Source: CAG-170 sp022779365 (GTDB lineage Bacteria; Bacillota; Clostridia; Oscillospirales; Oscillospiraceae). Taken from it: DNA of 64,000 nt. The notes under the pieces are model-generated. The model was not told the origin of the DNA and ran no database searches. It worked only from the letters and a program-made list of their open reading frames with translations. A program made the translations under genes and the position numbers. Each line of letters begins with the position of its first letter. Position 1 is the stretch's first letter. Location of the stretch: NCBI GenBank assembly GCA_022779365.1, contig JALFSI010000026.1, forward strand, positions 1 through 64,000, read 5' to 3'. This document shows positions 1 to 8,116 of the stretch, in pieces.

Positions 1-139
1 TAAAAAGCTTGAAGAGCTTTTTATAGCGCCAACGGCGCGTCAGATTCTGCATGAGACGGCGCAGCGTGCATTCGCACGATGCGAGTGTGCGTAGCACACG
101 GGATTCTTGATTCAATATTTTAATCAAGAATCAGTATTA
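1..139 (+). repeat. Structured repeat family 1, copy A (left end cut by window)
   Basis: A run of short hairpins: AAAAAGCT/AGCTTTTT at 2-22, GCGCC/GGCGC at 26-38, a weaker CGTGC/GCACG hairpin near 65-78, GTGTGC/GCACAC at 85-99 and GATTCTTGATT/AATCAAGAATC at 102-132, ending in GTATTA. A second copy at 20812-20952 has the same order of stems and the same single-stranded joints (ATAGC, ATGAGACG, CAGTATTA), but compensatory changes inside the stems. No open reading frame fits it. It lies just upstream of a terminator, so here it may be part of the 3' UTR of a gene left of the window. Confidence 0.75.
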
Positions 140-151
140 CAGACCGCAACC

Positions 152-186
152 CCCTCCGATCACCGCACAGTGATCGGAGGGTTTTT
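152..186 (+). terminator. Rho-independent terminator
   Basis: CCCTCCGATCAC and GTGATCGGAGGG (152-163 and 170-181) form a 12-bp stem with a 6-nt loop, followed by TTTTT. It would end a transcript entering from the left edge of the window. Confidence 0.85.
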
Positions 187-250
187 CATATTCCGCCGGA
201 AAAAATGCTTTTGATTCTTTGAGAATAGCCTGCATATCCCGGCAAGAGGA

Positions 251-279
251 TTGCAATTTGTTTCTTTTTCTGCTATAAT
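251..279 (+). promoter_or_regulatory. Sigma-A-type promoter of the SLH/lysozyme gene
   Basis: TTGCAA at 251-256, a 17-bp spacer and TATAAT at 274-279. It lies 36 bp before the ATG at 315, with AAAGGGG as the ribosome binding site. Confidence 0.75.
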
Positions 280-314
280 AATCGGGTATTTTCTACAGAA
301 AGGGGCGTGACGGC

Positions 315-1712
315 ATGACCAGACGTCTTTTTTCGCGGCTTTTGGTGCTGCTGGCGCTGCTTGGCGCGCTGTGCTTGAGCGCGGCGGCGACAAGCTGGTA
401 TGACGACGAGACCGATCTTACATCTGCCGACACCACGACAGATTCTGAGGACTTCTCCGATACTGACGCGGCTGCCGTGTTTTCGGATGTTCCCGCAACG
501 CAGTGGTATTATGAATATGTTGATAAGCTCTACGCCTCCGGCGTGGTCGGCGGCTTCCCTGACGGCACGTTCCGCCCGCAGAGCAACGTCACCACCGGGC
601 AGGCGCTCAAGATGATCCTGCTCGCTGCCGGATACGCCGAGCCTGACCCCGTCAGCTCACACTGGGCGCGCGGCTATTTGAACCTCGCGCTGGCGCAGTC
701 GATCCTGGACCGCGGCGACATCACCGATCTGGACGTGCCCATGACGCGCGGCATGGTCGCTAAGGTCGCGGCAAACGCACTCGGGCTGCGCCGCACGGAT
801 AACACAAACTATTTTTCCGACACTGACGACAACTACGTCCACGCGCTGAACGAATACGGCATCGTCGGCGGCTACACCGACGGTACATATAGGCCCAACA
901 AGCAGCTCACGCGCGCGGAGATCTCCGCCATCGTCTGCCGCATTCAGGACTTCCTGGGGCTGGACAATGTTGCAGACGGCAAGGACGATTCGGACGCGGA
1001 AAAAAACGTCCCGTCCGACTTCAAGCTCCGCACCACCGAGCAGTGCATCGAATATCTCAAACAGGCAGAGGGCTTCAGCGCCACGGCGTTCTGGGATTAT
1101 CAGCAGTACTCCATCGGCTACGGCTCGCGCTGCAAGCTGCACCAGTACCCCGACGGCATCACTAAGGAAGAAGCCGACAAGCTGCTGCGCGAAATTTTGT
1201 ATGAGTTTGAACAGGATCTCGACGAGTTTATCAAGAAAAACTCGATAAAGCTCTCCGATCAGGAATATGACGCGCTCATTGCATTCACCTACAACACCGG
1301 CTCGGAGTGGATGCGCTCGTCACGGCTGGCGACGCTCCTGATAAACGGCAATTACAGCGACAACGAATTTGCCAGCGCGATGGGCATCTGGTGTCACGTC
1401 GGTTCGAGCGATCCGCAGATCAGCAGCGCGCTCATCACGCGCCGGATGCGCGAGGTCAACATCTTCCTGTACGGCAGCTATGGCAAGTCCGGCGAGACAT
1501 TCTGCGCCGTGTACTTTAACACCGACATCGGCTCGACAGATGTGGACATCGCGTTCTATAAGAAAGGCTCCGGGTTTGCCCCCTTCTTCGGCGCGGACGC
1601 GGATGACGACGAGTTCCTGTACTGGCAGACCGAGGGCGGCGACACGCTGGAGGAAGGCGACACCATTGACGAGGACATGACCGTCCGGGCGGTCTGGCGC
1701 TATAACGGCTGA
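315..1712 (+). CDS. SLH-domain surface protein with GH24 lysozyme domain
   Basis: A 465-aa exported protein predicted to cut peptidoglycan while held on the cell wall. A signal peptide covers roughly residues 1-25. Three S-layer homology repeats follow (about 56-210, with GGFPDGTFRP and GGYTDGTYRP signatures). A T4/phage-type muramidase domain spans about 240-385. Its catalytic Glu is Glu252 in QAEGF and its Asp is Asp261 in WDYQQYSIGYG; the nine-residue spacing equals the Glu11/Asp20 pair of T4 lysozyme. The tail (about 395-465) resembles a Listeria-Bacteroides surface repeat. It is preceded by its own promoter, so it may be monocistronic. A role in wall turnover or competition is inference. 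Confidence 0.85.
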   Translation: MTRRLFSRLLVLLALLGALCLSAAATSWYDDETDLTSADTTTDSEDFSDTDAAAVFSDVPATQWYYEYVDKLYASGVVGGFPDGTFRPQSNVTTGQALKMILLAAGYAEPDPVSSHWARGYLNLALAQSILDRGDITDLDVPMTRGMVAKVAANALGLRRTDNTNYFSDTDDNYVHALNEYGIVGGYTDGTYRPNKQLTRAEISAIVCRIQDFLGLDNVADGKDDSDAEKNVPSDFKLRTTEQCIEYLKQAEGFSATAFWDYQQYSIGYGSRCKLHQYPDGITKEEADKLLREILYEFEQDLDEFIKKNSIKLSDQEYDALIAFTYNTGSEWMRSSRLATLLINGNYSDNEFASAMGIWCHVGSSDPQISSALITRRMREVNIFLYGSYGKSGETFCAVYFNTDIGSTDVDIAFYKKGSGFAPFFGADADDDEFLYWQTEGGDTLEEGDTIDEDMTVRAVWRYNG

Positions 1713-1773
1713 GTCCCGTTTAATGGACATCCTCTGTGATATGATCTCCCTGTAAACAAAAGGAGGTCATATC

Positions 1774-1887
1774 ATGGACTATCGCATTACAAACGTGCGC
1801 GGTCATGTGGAGGTCTACTCCGCACAGGGAGAATTTCTGTTCTCGGCGGATACCGAGGCGGAGGCGCACGCACTTCTGGAGGAATAA
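1774..1887 (+). CDS. Conserved small protein, 37 aa
   Basis: A short frame starting ATG at 1774, seven bases after a strong AAAGGAGG ribosome binding site. It encodes a polar, acidic peptide (begins MDYRITNVRGHVEVYS and ends with a Glu/Ala-rich helix). Short proteins with this VRGHVEVY start are, as I recall, common in Oscillospiraceae, but no function is known to me. It sits between the SLH-lysozyme gene and the ArsC-like gene, 14 bp before the latter, and is probably co-transcribed with it. The strong ribosome site and the match of frame length to site are the main support. Confidence 0.65.
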   Translation: MDYRITNVRGHVEVYSAQGEFLFSADTEAEAHALLEE

Positions 1888-1901
1888 TCTGGAGGAATAG
1901 G

Positions 1902-2243
1902 ATGAACATTCAGATCTTCGGCGTTTCCAAGTGCTTTGACACGAAAAAGGCGGAGCGCTGGTTTTCGGAGCGGCGCATCAAGGTGCAGCGCATCGACCTT
2001 GCCAAATACGGGATGTCCCCCGGCGAGTTTGACGGCGTGCTGCGCGCCGTGGGCGGCGTGGATAATCTTGTGGACTGGGAGAAAAAGTCCCCCGCGATCG
2101 ACCTTATGCGTTACATGGACAGCTCCCGCGACAAAGAGGACAAGCTCTTTGATGACCCGCGGCTCATGAAAACGCCCATTGTCCGTAACGGTAAAGCCGC
2201 CACTGTCGGCTACCGCCCGGACATCTGGGAACATTGGACATAA
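1902..2243 (+). CDS. ArsC/Spx family protein
   Basis: A 113-aa thioredoxin-fold protein of the arsenate reductase/Spx/YffB superfamily. The N-terminus reads MNIQIFGVSKCFDTKKAERW, which keeps the first Cys and the DTKKA helix of the family. The C-terminal RLMKTPIVRNGK is the cis-Pro strand typical of ArsC folds. Only one Cys is present, so the CXXC redox pair of Spx is absent and the arsenate-reducing set of cysteines is not visible. A glutaredoxin-coupled reductase or a regulator are both possible. The start follows GGAGGAATAGG. A strong bidirectional terminator lies immediately downstream. Confidence 0.8.
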   Translation: MNIQIFGVSKCFDTKKAERWFSERRIKVQRIDLAKYGMSPGEFDGVLRAVGGVDNLVDWEKKSPAIDLMRYMDSSRDKEDKLFDDPRLMKTPIVRNGKAATVGYRPDIWEHWT

Positions 2244-2248
2244 CGAAC

Positions 2249-2278
2249 GCGGCGCACCGACAATTGTCGGTGCGCCGC
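2249..2278. terminator. Bidirectional terminator between convergent genes
   Basis: GCGGCGCACCGAC and its exact complement enclose AATT (2249-2278). The hairpin separates the plus-strand ArsC-like gene from the convergent minus-strand sporulation cluster. Confidence 0.85.
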
Positions 2279-2539
2279 TTATTCTTGTTCAAAATGTTCT
2301 AATTCCGTTCTGCCAATCTTGAACTTCTTCCCCTTCGGCAGCCCCTGCGCGATGGCGGGGAAGAAATTGCCCGTGTCCGCTGTGCGCTGGACCTCATACG
2401 TCCCGTACTGGTTCACCTGATCGAAGCAGTCCGCCGCTGCACCCGGGAAGTGCCGCACCATGGGTGTTTCGTCATACGGAAAATCCGGCGGCTGCGCGCC
2501 GCTGGCGTGGCTGTTCTGCGGGTCAGCCTTTTTGGGCAT
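2279..2539 (-). CDS. Uncharacterised 86-aa protein downstream of spoIVA
   Basis: I do not recognise this protein. It is 86 aa, hydrophilic, without a signal peptide or membrane segment. It has a Pro/Asn-rich N-terminus (MPKKADPQNSHASG) and a Gly/Lys turn near the C-terminus (GLPKGKKFKIG). The start follows AGAGGTGA. It lies 35 bp after the spoIVA stop on the same strand with no obvious terminator between, so co-expression with spoIVA in the mother cell is a reasonable inference. Confidence 0.6.
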   Translation of the reverse strand: MPKKADPQNSHASGAQPPDFPYDETPMVRHFPGAAADCFDQVNQYGTYEVQRTADTGNFFPAIAQGLPKGKKFKIGRTELEHFEQE

Positions 2540-2574
2540 TGCACATCACCTCTGACGATAGCGTGCCCCGCGCG

Positions 2575-4053
2575 TCAGAGAATGATGCAGATCAGCCCGC
2601 CGGAATTTTCGTTGATGATGCGCGTGAGCGTCTGCTTGAGCTTCATGCGGGCATCCTCCGGCATTTTCTTGAGCTTGGCGCTGAGGCCGTCCGTCACTAG
2701 GTCGTAGAGTGATTTTCCGAAGATATAGCTCTGCCAGAGCTTCTGCGTGTCGTCCTCATACTCGCCCAGCAGATATTCGATCAGCTCCTCCGACTGCTTC
2801 TCGTCGCCGACCATCGGGCTGACCTCTGTCTCAATATCGGCGCGCATCATGTGGATAGACGGCGCGCTGGCACGCAGGCGGACGGCGTAATTGCCGTTTT
2901 TTCGGATGATCTGCGGCTCTTCCAGCGTCATTTCGTCCGGCGTGGGCATGACGATGCCGTAGCCCGTGGCGCGAACCTGCTCCAGCGCGGCGGCGACCTT
3001 GTCGTACTCGCTCTTGACCTGTGCCAGCTCCGTCAGCAGCGCCATGAGCGCCGCGTCGTCGGATACTTCAAAGCCGCTTTTCTGCGACAGCACCTCGTAA
3101 AACAGCGCTGCCGGGATGGCGATCACGCACTCCACAACGCCTGTGCCAAGGTCCGTCTGCCGCACGTCCACGTTTTCGACCTGCGAAAGCTCGCGCACAG
3201 GCTCAAGCGCCTGCTGCGCGTCGGAGAGCTTCGCCGTCTGTTCGGCGCTTTGGCGCATCGCGCCGTAGAGCGCTGCTTTGATCGTGCTGCCGTCCTCCAG
3301 CGCCGTCACCCAGTCAGGCAGGAAGAAATCCAGCTCCGTGATCGGGAACTGCGCCAGGATCGCCGCCAGCACGCGCTGAATGTCCTCCAGCTCCAAACTC
3401 AGACAGTTGACCGCAATGCACTGCACGCCGTACTGCGCCTCGATCTGCGCGCAGAGCGTCTGCGCCGCGTCGCTCTCCGGCTGCTGCGTGTTCAGCAGCA
3501 CAACGAAGGGCTTGCCAGTCGCCTGCATATCCGCGATGGCGCGCTGCTCCGCGTTTAAGTAATCCTCGCGCGGGATGTCAGTCACGCTGCCGTCGGTCGT
3601 GATGACGATGCCGACGCTGCTGTGCTCCTCCATCACCTTTTTTGTGCCCAGCTCCGCCGCCTGCGCCATCGGGATCTGCTCGGACACCCACGGCGTGGTG
3701 ACCAGCCGCGGCGTGCCCTCCTCCTCCGCGCCGATCGCGCCGGGGATGAGATAGCCGACGGAGTCGATCAGGCGCACCGACAGGCGGTTTTTCCCGTCAG
3801 GGCTGATCTCCACCGCCTCCTCCGGCACGAACTTCGGCTCGGAGGTCATGATGGTCTTGCCGGAGCCGCTCTGCGGCAGCTCATCCTTCGCCCGCTCTCT
3901 GCGGTACACATTTTCGATGTTCGGCAGAACGAGCTGCTCCATAAACCGCTTGATAAACGTGGACTTTCCCGTCCGCACAGGTCCGACCACGCCGATATAA
4001 ACGCTGCCATCCGTCCTCTGGCTGATCTGCTGATAGAGATTGTTTGCGTCCAT
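2575..4053 (-). CDS. spoIVA: Stage IV sporulation protein A, coat morphogenetic ATPase
   Basis: SpoIVA is the ATPase that polymerises on the forespore surface to form the coat basement layer. The translated length from the ATG at 4053 is 492 aa, the same as the Bacillus subtilis protein as I recall it. The Walker A motif is GPVRTGKST near residue 20, and the C-terminus ends GGLICIIL, a conserved SpoIVA tail. I chose the start at 4053 because AAAGGAGGCGGCAAT precedes it; the longer upstream reading into 4194 lacks family similarity. It sits 100 bp downstream of the sipL-like gene and close to spoVM, matching its known partners. Confidence 0.97.
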   Translation of the reverse strand: MDANNLYQQISQRTDGSVYIGVVGPVRTGKSTFIKRFMEQLVLPNIENVYRRERAKDELPQSGSGKTIMTSEPKFVPEEAVEISPDGKNRLSVRLIDSVGYLIPGAIGAEEEGTPRLVTTPWVSEQIPMAQAAELGTKKVMEEHSSVGIVITTDGSVTDIPREDYLNAEQRAIADMQATGKPFVVLLNTQQPESDAAQTLCAQIEAQYGVQCIAVNCLSLELEDIQRVLAAILAQFPITELDFFLPDWVTALEDGSTIKAALYGAMRQSAEQTAKLSDAQQALEPVRELSQVENVDVRQTDLGTGVVECVIAIPAALFYEVLSQKSGFEVSDDAALMALLTELAQVKSEYDKVAAALEQVRATGYGIVMPTPDEMTLEEPQIIRKNGNYAVRLRASAPSIHMMRADIETEVSPMVGDEKQSEELIEYLLGEYEDDTQKLWQSYIFGKSLYDLVTDGLSAKLKKMPEDARMKLKQTLTRIINENSGGLICIIL

Positions 4054-4153
4054 ATTGCCGCCTCCTTTTCGCTTCTGTCTATCTCTATGCGGACAAACAT
4101 GAGCGTATGCAAGCGCGCGCCGGAAAAGGTTATGCTCTTCCGGCGCGCTGCAT

Positions 4154-5656
4154 TTACATTGGGATAAGCACGATCTCCCCGGCGGCAATTTCATCCCCCG
4201 TCAGGTCGTTGGCGCTGCGGATGGCGTCCACGCTCGCGCCGTAGGTCTTGGCAAGCTCCCACAGCGCGCCGCTCTGCACCGCGCGGCGGACGATGACCGA
4301 CGGGCGCGACGCCGGGCGCGGCTGCGCCTCCAGTTCCCCGCCGCAGAGCGTGCGCAGCGTCTGCCCGGAGAAGCACTGCACACCGAGCTGACACTCGCAG
4401 CGCACCTCCGCCCCGTCGGGCGCGGGCGCGGCATAGGTGTCGGGCAGGAGCGCGGGCTGCACGACGCACTGCCCCTCCTGCGCCAGCGCAACATCGCACT
4501 GCGCCGCCAGACGCGCAGACGCGCCCTGCAAGGCATCGTCGCGGTCATAATACAGCAGATTCACAAACGCCGGAACTTCCAGATGCACGCCGCCCTGCGC
4601 GCGCGTCTGGACCGGCAGCCCCAGATACGCCGCGCACTCCGCCACCGACTGCACATCGGCGTGCACGGTGTCGCGCAGCGTCTGACGCAGCGTCTGCGCA
4701 TCCAGGCGGCTCTCCAGCGCGACCTCGCACCACTGCGGCGTCAGCTCCGCACCGATGGCATAGGCGTCCTCAAGGAGCGTGACGGACTGCATGCAGCTCA
4801 CGGTGCACTGCGCCAGAAGCTGCACGGCAAAGCACAGCTTCTGCTCTGGCTGGGCGGCGTCCGGCTCTAACTGCGCGCCCGTCACCGCCATGGTGATCTG
4901 CGCCTCGCCGTCGTCATATTCGCCCGACAGCTCGCAGTACTGCGAAAACGGCACGATCTGGCTGACGGTCTGCATCCGCCCCTCCGGCGTTTTGTAGAGC
5001 GCATGGACGCAGAGCGTGCCCTTAAAAACGGCTTTGCTGCCGACCACGCGGCGCTCATCGACCTGCGGTGCAGTGTCAAAGCAGCAGAGCTGCCCCAGCG
5101 CCGCGCCCGTGGGCAGCATGATCTCATCACTGACGGTAAATGATTTTTCTGCCGTTTCCACCGGCAGCAGCACCGGGTAGGTCTGCTCGCGGAGCTGAAG
5201 CTCCGGCGGGCGGCTGCTCAGCGTATAGAGCGTCTGCTCCGCAGGCTCAAAGCCGTCCGCCGTGCAGCAGACGCTCACGCGCAGCAGCACCTTGCGCGAA
5301 TTGACCATCCGTGCGTCCGCCGAGCAGACGCCGCACTGCACGATGACCTGCGTCTGCTCCGTGAGTGCGGGATCGTCCAGACGCACGGTAAAGGGTATGT
5401 ACGCGTCCAGCACCCGCGGCTGCGAGCCGTCGTCGGGAACATAGAGCGCGGCGGCGCGCAGTCCGCCCGTCACACTCACGCTGCCCGCACGGCATTCCTT
5501 GCTCCGCACGATCGCCGAAGCGCCTGCGTATACGATCCTCTCCACGTCCGGAAAGCTGTCCGGCACGATCACGTCGGCGGTCTGCTCCTGTGCGCGCGCG
5601 GCATGGACGACCCTGCGCAGATACCGGCAGGGCTTTTCGGCAAACACTAACTCCAT
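4154..5656 (-). CDS. sipL: DUF3794 + LysM protein, SipL-type SpoIVA partner
   Basis: A 500-aa protein with DUF3794-type repeats over most of its length and one C-terminal LysM domain (about 455-500: LWELAKTYGASVDAIRSAND, ending GEIVLIPM). This is the architecture of Clostridioides difficile SipL, whose LysM domain contacts SpoIVA and recruits it to the forespore. Direct adjacency to spoIVA and spoVM supports the call. The start follows AAGGAGTGATCGAAC. DUF3794 proteins also occur in other spore roles, so the exact name is inferred from domain order plus context. Confidence 0.88.
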   Translation of the reverse strand: MELVFAEKPCRYLRRVVHAARAQEQTADVIVPDSFPDVERIVYAGASAIVRSKECRAGSVSVTGGLRAAALYVPDDGSQPRVLDAYIPFTVRLDDPALTEQTQVIVQCGVCSADARMVNSRKVLLRVSVCCTADGFEPAEQTLYTLSSRPPELQLREQTYPVLLPVETAEKSFTVSDEIMLPTGAALGQLCCFDTAPQVDERRVVGSKAVFKGTLCVHALYKTPEGRMQTVSQIVPFSQYCELSGEYDDGEAQITMAVTGAQLEPDAAQPEQKLCFAVQLLAQCTVSCMQSVTLLEDAYAIGAELTPQWCEVALESRLDAQTLRQTLRDTVHADVQSVAECAAYLGLPVQTRAQGGVHLEVPAFVNLLYYDRDDALQGASARLAAQCDVALAQEGQCVVQPALLPDTYAAPAPDGAEVRCECQLGVQCFSGQTLRTLCGGELEAQPRPASRPSVIVRRAVQSGALWELAKTYGASVDAIRSANDLTGDEIAAGEIVLIPM

Positions 5657-5736
5657 GTTCGATCACTCCTTGTAGGCTGTATATATCGGTTCTGCTTATA
5701 TATACGCGGAGTCGGACAAGGATATGCCGCAATTGC

Positions 5737-5811
5737 CTACTCGTGCATTCGGAACATGGCTTTGAGCACGCCCGCGAGCCAGCGCGGCGCTTTGATGACA
5801 ACGATCTGCAC
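5737..5811 (-). CDS. spoVM: Stage V sporulation protein M, 24-aa amphipathic peptide
   Basis: A 24-residue frame starting with GTG at 5811 and stopping at 5737, behind GGGAGGGAAAA. It begins (M/V)QIVVIKAPRWLAGVLKAM and ends FRMHE. It matches SpoVM in size, in the Lys7-x-Pro9 pattern (Bacillus subtilis has Pro9 within TIKLPKFLGG), and in the alternating hydrophobic/basic amphipathic helix. SpoVM senses forespore membrane curvature and anchors SpoIVA. It lies 80 bp upstream of the sipL-like gene on the same strand. It is too short for usual gene finders, and its non-ATG start makes it easy to miss. Confidence 0.88.
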   Translation of the reverse strand: MQIVVIKAPRWLAGVLKAMFRMHE

Positions 5812-5823
5812 ACTTTTCCCTCC

Positions 5824-5973
5824 CTAACAGCAGTTTGACAGGAGGCAGCCCAGCGCGATCAGCGCCAGCCCGACCAGCACCCGCACAAATACGCCCGGCA
5901 AAATCAGCGACAAAAGCAGCCCGATCCCCAGCCCCAGCAGCAGCCGGCTGAGGGTATCTCTGCGTGGGCACAT
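5824..5973 (-). CDS. Small hydrophobic membrane protein, 49 aa
   Basis: ATG at 5973 after GGGGAGGTGGTACG, stop at 5824, giving 49 aa. It has a basic N-terminus (MCPRRDTLSRLL) followed by two closely spaced hydrophobic stretches, the second ending LLSNCC. It is probably a membrane hairpin. The stop lies 12 bp before the spoVM start codon, so the two are almost certainly co-transcribed. A role in spore envelope assembly is inferred only from position. Cysteine at the very end is unusual for such peptides. Confidence 0.65.
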   Translation of the reverse strand: MCPRRDTLSRLLLGLGIGLLLSLILPGVFVRVLVGLALIALGCLLSNCC

Positions 5974-6034
5974 CGTACCACCTCCCCGCGTCATTCTACG
6001 CGCGCGCCGTGTAATGCGTGCAAAACAGACAAAA

Positions 6035-6060
6035 ACGCCCTCCCGCAGCCGGGAGGGCGT
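6035..6060. terminator. Terminator hairpin
   Basis: ACGCCCTCCCG and CGGGAGGGCGT pair around CAGC, with A and T runs on the flanks. It lies downstream of the minus-strand lipoprotein gene and upstream of the sporulation cluster. Confidence 0.8.
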
Positions 6061-6072
6061 AAAAAGATGCCT

Positions 6073-7275
6073 TTATGAAACCGCAAGGAGCTCTTGCGTG
6101 ATGCGGTTGGATACCTCCAAATAGTATGCCAGTTCTTCTTTGCTCATATCTGCCTCTTTCCATTCACCAAACGACGCTTCCATTTCAGAGAGCTTCATAA
6201 GCATTTCGGAGTACTCTGCTAGCAGCTCCAGATCTGACGGGTTTTGCTGGTATTTCTCCAAAAAATCGCAGTAGTCATCAAAGAATGCTTCATAGCTGTC
6301 CATGGCTTCCTTAAATTCAGGTCTTAGCCCACCGGGTGCATCTATTTCCTCTGGCGTAGGTCTCTCATTCTCCTTGCTGTCATTTAGGACGCCCGAAGTG
6401 CATTCCAGTACCGTACCTCTTGCCGCCGGCACATCAGACAGATTCGGGCAGTTTGCAAAGGCGTCCTCCCCGATCGCTGTATCATCCCCCCAGACATAGA
6501 CAGAAGTCAACGCCGTACAGCCATCAAATGCGTGGTTGCCGACGGAGCGGGTGTCGCTCGGAATGCTGACGTCCTCAATGCCGCTGCATCCGGCAAAGGC
6601 ATAGTCGCCGATGATCTCAGCGCCCCAGATATATAGTGCCGTCGCTCTCTCGCAGCCTTCAAAGGCGTGAGCTCCAACGTTTTTCGTATCGCTTCCGATG
6701 TTGATCTCCGTTAAACTGGCACAGTTTGCAAAAGCATACTCTCCAATATCCGGGCTGCCCCAAATATAAAGCGTTTCCATCTGCGCGCACCCGTCGAACG
6801 CGTGCTCCCCAATCTTGGTCGTATCGTTGGGAATATCGATTCCCTTCAGACCTGAACACCCCTGAAACGCATAATCTCCGATCTCTTTTACATCTGCCCA
6901 CATATAAATCTGCTCGAGCATTGTGCAATCCTGAAACGCATGATCGGCGATCCGCACAACACCGTGACCGTCATAGGAAGAGCTGATCGTGATTTGGCTT
7001 CCTTCTCCCGCAAAGCCGATAACCTCCGCCGTACCTTCCGCGTTCACCTCATAGAGGACTTCAAATTCAGTGCTCCCGGCTGCATTCTCTTCCTCCTGTG
7101 CTTTATCTTCCTCCTGATTTTGATCCTCTTCCGCTTCTGCCGGTTCATGTTCAGCAGCGATTATCGGTTCATCGACCTCCCGCTCCGCTGCGGCCGCTTC
7201 AGAAGTTTTCTTTCCACAAGCGCACAGCGTCAGCATCATACTGGCGAGCAATAGTATTGCGAGCAGTTTTTTCAT
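6073..7275 (-). CDS. BspA-type leucine-rich-repeat lipoprotein
   Basis: A 400-aa exported lipoprotein. Residues 1-22 form a lipoprotein signal ending MLTLCACGKK. An acidic linker rich in Glu (about 25-80) follows. Then come about seven LRR_5 (BspA) repeats of the form IGDYAFQGCSGLKGIDIP, alternating with CTMLEQIYMWAD-like strands (about 100-270), and a helical C-terminal region. Such repeats usually mediate extracellular binding. The start at 7275 follows AGAGGAGGGCTGAAC. It lies two bases after the stop of the membrane protein gene at 7278, so both share the leader at 7887-8110. Confidence 0.85.
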   Translation of the reverse strand: MKKLLAILLLASMMLTLCACGKKTSEAAAAEREVDEPIIAAEHEPAEAEEDQNQEEDKAQEEENAAGSTEFEVLYEVNAEGTAEVIGFAGEGSQITISSSYDGHGVVRIADHAFQDCTMLEQIYMWADVKEIGDYAFQGCSGLKGIDIPNDTTKIGEHAFDGCAQMETLYIWGSPDIGEYAFANCASLTEINIGSDTKNVGAHAFEGCERATALYIWGAEIIGDYAFAGCSGIEDVSIPSDTRSVGNHAFDGCTALTSVYVWGDDTAIGEDAFANCPNLSDVPAARGTVLECTSGVLNDSKENERPTPEEIDAPGGLRPEFKEAMDSYEAFFDDYCDFLEKYQQNPSDLELLAEYSEMLMKLSEMEASFGEWKEADMSKEELAYYLEVSNRITQELLAVS

Positions 7276-7277
7276 GT

Positions 7278-7886
7278 TCAGCCCTCCTCTTTCGACGATC
7301 CAGCAGCAGATGTCCCCCTCGTATTTTCTGTCCAACGCTTTATTCTTCTCTTTTCGACCAGTGTCCAGACAGCGGCAGCAAACAGAATGATCGCGGCAGC
7401 CACAATTACATAATACCCCACTCCCCACGCATACTTATCCGCGTCAATAAAATCATCCTTCATCAAAAAGCTCAAAAAGAAAAGCACCCCAAAACACAGC
7501 AGGTCGAAGATCATAACAGCAATGGGTTTTTTGAGCACTGCAAAAAGAATTGTCAATGCCAGGAAACCGCAAAACGTCAATATGATCGCATTCGCGATCG
7601 CACCATCATCTTCGCCGTATGCACCAGTGATCACCCTTCCCACAGTGATAACAGGAATGTTCTTCAAATCGCCTGCTGTCATCTCCGGAGATTCAAGCTC
7701 AATGTGATCGGGGCGTTCCTCGATGTACTCCGCCATATCGCCCACAGCCGTCATATATGGCAGAAACAGGGCAATAACCAAAATCAGTGCGCCAGCCAAC
7801 GCTACCACGGCAGGCAATGTCAGCTTTGTCTTCGTTCGTTTCGTGTTTTGATTTGAACTGGATCTTGTGGATCTTGTTTTGTTCAT
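7278..7886 (-). CDS. Four-helix membrane protein of unknown function
   Basis: I do not recognise the family. The 202-aa product has a short basic N-terminus (MNKTRSTRSSSNQNTKRTK), then about four membrane segments: one near residues 25-50, followed by an external acidic loop, then three more between about 105 and 185. The C-terminus is basic and cytoplasmic. The start at 7886 follows TTGGGAGGCTGCTGCA. It is the first gene of a two-gene operon with the BspA lipoprotein and is preceded by a long structured leader with its own terminator, so its expression is probably conditional. Confidence 0.75.
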   Translation of the reverse strand: MNKTRSTRSSSNQNTKRTKTKLTLPAVVALAGALILVIALFLPYMTAVGDMAEYIEERPDHIELESPEMTAGDLKNIPVITVGRVITGAYGEDDGAIANAIILTFCGFLALTILFAVLKKPIAVMIFDLLCFGVLFFLSFLMKDDFIDADKYAWGVGYYVIVAAAIILFAAAVWTLVEKRRIKRWTENTRGTSAAGSSKEEG

Positions 7887-8110
7887 TGCAGCAGCCTCCC
7901 AAATAAAATAAAAAAGTGCGCCAACCGAGGTTGACGCACTGAAAAACGCAACCCCGATTGTCGCCAAACAAAGCTCAAACAGAAAAGGAAACCCCTGTTA
8001 CCATCCGAGTGGAGTCGCATTTTTACTAAACTCATTTCGGATGATAGGCAAAAAGGTACACCGACCCCATCCATAAAAGGGCGCTTTTCTGTTATTCAGC
8101 TTTGTTTGGC
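7887..8110 (-). promoter_or_regulatory. Structured 5' leader with closing stem and terminator; unassigned riboswitch-like element
   Basis: On the minus strand the predicted transcript starts at about 8110 with GCCAAACAAAGCT, which pairs with AGCTTTGTTTGGC about 130 nt later. The stem continues through ACAGAAAAG/CTTTTCTGT. Inside lie CATCCGA/TCGGATG and GAGT/ACTC. A hairpin AGTGCGTCAACC/GGTTGGCGCACT (7915-7940) followed by TTTTTT then forms a terminator before the ribosome site of the membrane protein gene. This is the layout of a transcription-terminating riboswitch. I could not match it to a known class. A miniature transposon is an alternative reading of the inverted ends. Confidence 0.6.
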
Positions 8111-8116
8111 ATAAAT

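Noticed and set aside
160..393. 77-codon minus-strand frame over the terminator and promoter of the SLH gene
   Set aside because: It overlaps a clear terminator, promoter and signal-peptide coding region and has no ribosome site or family likeness.
2575..4194. spoIVA start at 4194
   Set aside because: The extra N-terminal 47 residues overlap the sipL 3' end and lack similarity; the ATG at 4053 has a strong ribosome site and gives the usual length.
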